Assembly (NCBI GenBank): GCA_023447635.1
Contig: JAEXNA010000225.1
Location: 1 to 5,324, forward strand
DNA from: Vulcanimicrobiota bacterium
GTDB taxonomy: Bacteria > Vulcanimicrobiota > Xenobia > Xenobiales > JADMJV01
Direction: 5' to 3'
DNA length: 5,324 nt
The notes below the pieces were generated by a model. The model did no database searches. It had not been told where the DNA came from and saw nothing but the letters and a program-made list of their open reading frames with translations. Below, in pieces: positions 4,998-5,324 of this stretch; position 1 is the stretch's first letter, and each line of letters starts with the position of its first letter. The position numbers were made by a program, and so were the translations under genes.

Positions 4998-5041
4998 CCT
5001 CGACGCCCCGCTTGTTACAACCGTGTTTCCAGAATGTTAAC
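4998..5041 (+). repeat. Dispersed repeat, copy C (left half only)
   Basis: These 44 bases match 2165-2208 at 31 positions without gaps. Shared blocks include CCTCGA, TTGTT and CCGTGTT. The similarity stops at 5041, exactly before the segment that copies A and B share, so C lacks the dyad half. It lies about 95 bp upstream of the exported protein gene, in the region where its promoter must sit. Confidence 0.45.
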
Positions 5042-5044
5042 ATT
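5033..5044. promoter_or_regulatory. 12-bp perfect palindrome, possible operator
   Basis: AATGTTAACATT is a perfect AT-rich palindrome in otherwise GC-rich DNA, 129 bp upstream of the exported protein's start. It sits at the point where repeat copy C loses similarity to copy B. It could bind a dimeric regulator or mark a junction; no other copy was seen. Confidence 0.35.
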
Positions 5045-5324
5045 GATGGTGAATTTGCTCAGGGTGTTGACACGCCATGGGGTCTCGAGTACCTTGCATT
5101 CACTCCAGTCACGGAGTCGCCCCGCAGAGCGAGAGAGATGCGGACGGGCCTATCGCCCCGCACGGGAAACGGTGAAAGAGATAGAGGTTGGGCACAGACC
5201 TTCGTGGTCTCGGAACTCTCACACGAGAGGAAAGAGCATCAGCAAGTGTCCCCCAGCGCCGATGGATGGAACAACCGCGGCATGGCTCGACAGACGCAGC
5301 CGGAACCAGTGATGGGGAACGGAC
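5045..5324 (+). other. Hairpin-rich right end, possible structured RNA or element edge
   Basis: No gene is certain here. Four small plus-strand hairpins follow one another: ACTCC/GGAGT (5102-5117), TGCG-GGGC/GCCC-CGCA with a 3-base bulge (5139-5162), AGACC/GGTCT around TTCGT (5196-5210), and CTCTC/GAGAG around ACAC (5216-5229). About two such hairpins would be expected by chance, so the excess is modest. A 92-codon plus frame (5034-5312) overlaps the stretch but is arginine and serine rich with no family character. Another plus frame stays open to the edge (5138 onward). Confidence 0.35.
5138..5324 (+). CDS. Possible 5' end of a gene leaving the window
   Basis: From ATG 5138, preceded by the purine run GAGAGAG, the frame is open for 62 codons to the right edge. 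A second in-frame ATG at 5312 begins MGNG. Read-outs include AQTFVVSELSHERKEHQQV and GWNNRGMARQTQPEPVMGNG. The hairpins upstream overlap its first part, so if the true start is ATG 5312 the preceding bases would be non-coding structured RNA, an arrangement seen before group II intron reverse transcriptases. That reading is inference; no reverse transcriptase motif lies within the window. Confidence 0.22.
   Translation, partial: MRTGLSPRTGNGERDRGWAQTFVVSELSHERKEHQQVSPSADGWNNRGMARQTQPEPVMGNG

Noticed and set aside
1..5324. CRISPR array, tRNA, rRNA, or insertion sequence with transposase.
   Set aside because: No regularly spaced direct repeats, no tRNA-like T-arm with CCA end, no rRNA signature and no DDE or serine/tyrosine recombinase motif were seen.

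Overview
This 5.3 kb window reads as accessory DNA from a GC-rich (roughly 58-60% by eye), probably diderm bacterium. The outer-membrane inference rests on a decayed secretin and a Sec-exported protein. Uma2 nucleases and VapC/Phd toxin-antitoxin pairs are abundant in Cyanobacteria, Planctomycetota, Chloroflexota, Myxococcota and several uncultured phyla. Nothing here fixes the phylum.

Layout, left to right. Positions 1-513 hold no convincing gene, but do hold a strong intrinsic terminator (105-138), the first copy of a repeat ending in a 48-bp dyad (112-234), and one member of a 21-bp direct-repeat pair. A Uma2-family (DUF820) nuclease lies on the minus strand (514-1077), with an apparently leaderless promoter. 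Divergent from it, on the plus strand, is a secretin remnant (1173-1864): a clear signal peptide, a frameshift, two N-domain-like segments, then loss of the beta-barrel part. A terminator (2125-2152) and the second repeat copy (2165-2325) follow. The second copy ends in a near-perfect 50-bp dyad placed 10 bp past the stop of a vapC-like toxin.

The toxin-antitoxin operon (2946 to 2336, minus strand) is a Phd/YefM antitoxin followed by a PIN-domain toxin with a 4-bp TTGA overlap. Its promoter has the same geometry as that of the Uma2 gene. Further right is a second minus-strand operon (4904 to 3056): a small exported protein of unknown function, then a roughly 400-residue TPR protein. The right end (about 4998-5324) holds a third, partial repeat copy, a 12-bp palindrome, a run of small hairpins, and an open frame leaving the window.

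The three most interesting points are: (1) a repeat element whose dyad arms differ between copies yet keep pairing; (2) two unrelated genes with promoter elements placed so that transcription should begin at the start codon; (3) a truncated secretin bounded by repeat copies. I see no clearly new defence or metabolic system. The TPR plus exported-protein pair is the best candidate for an undescribed gene module.
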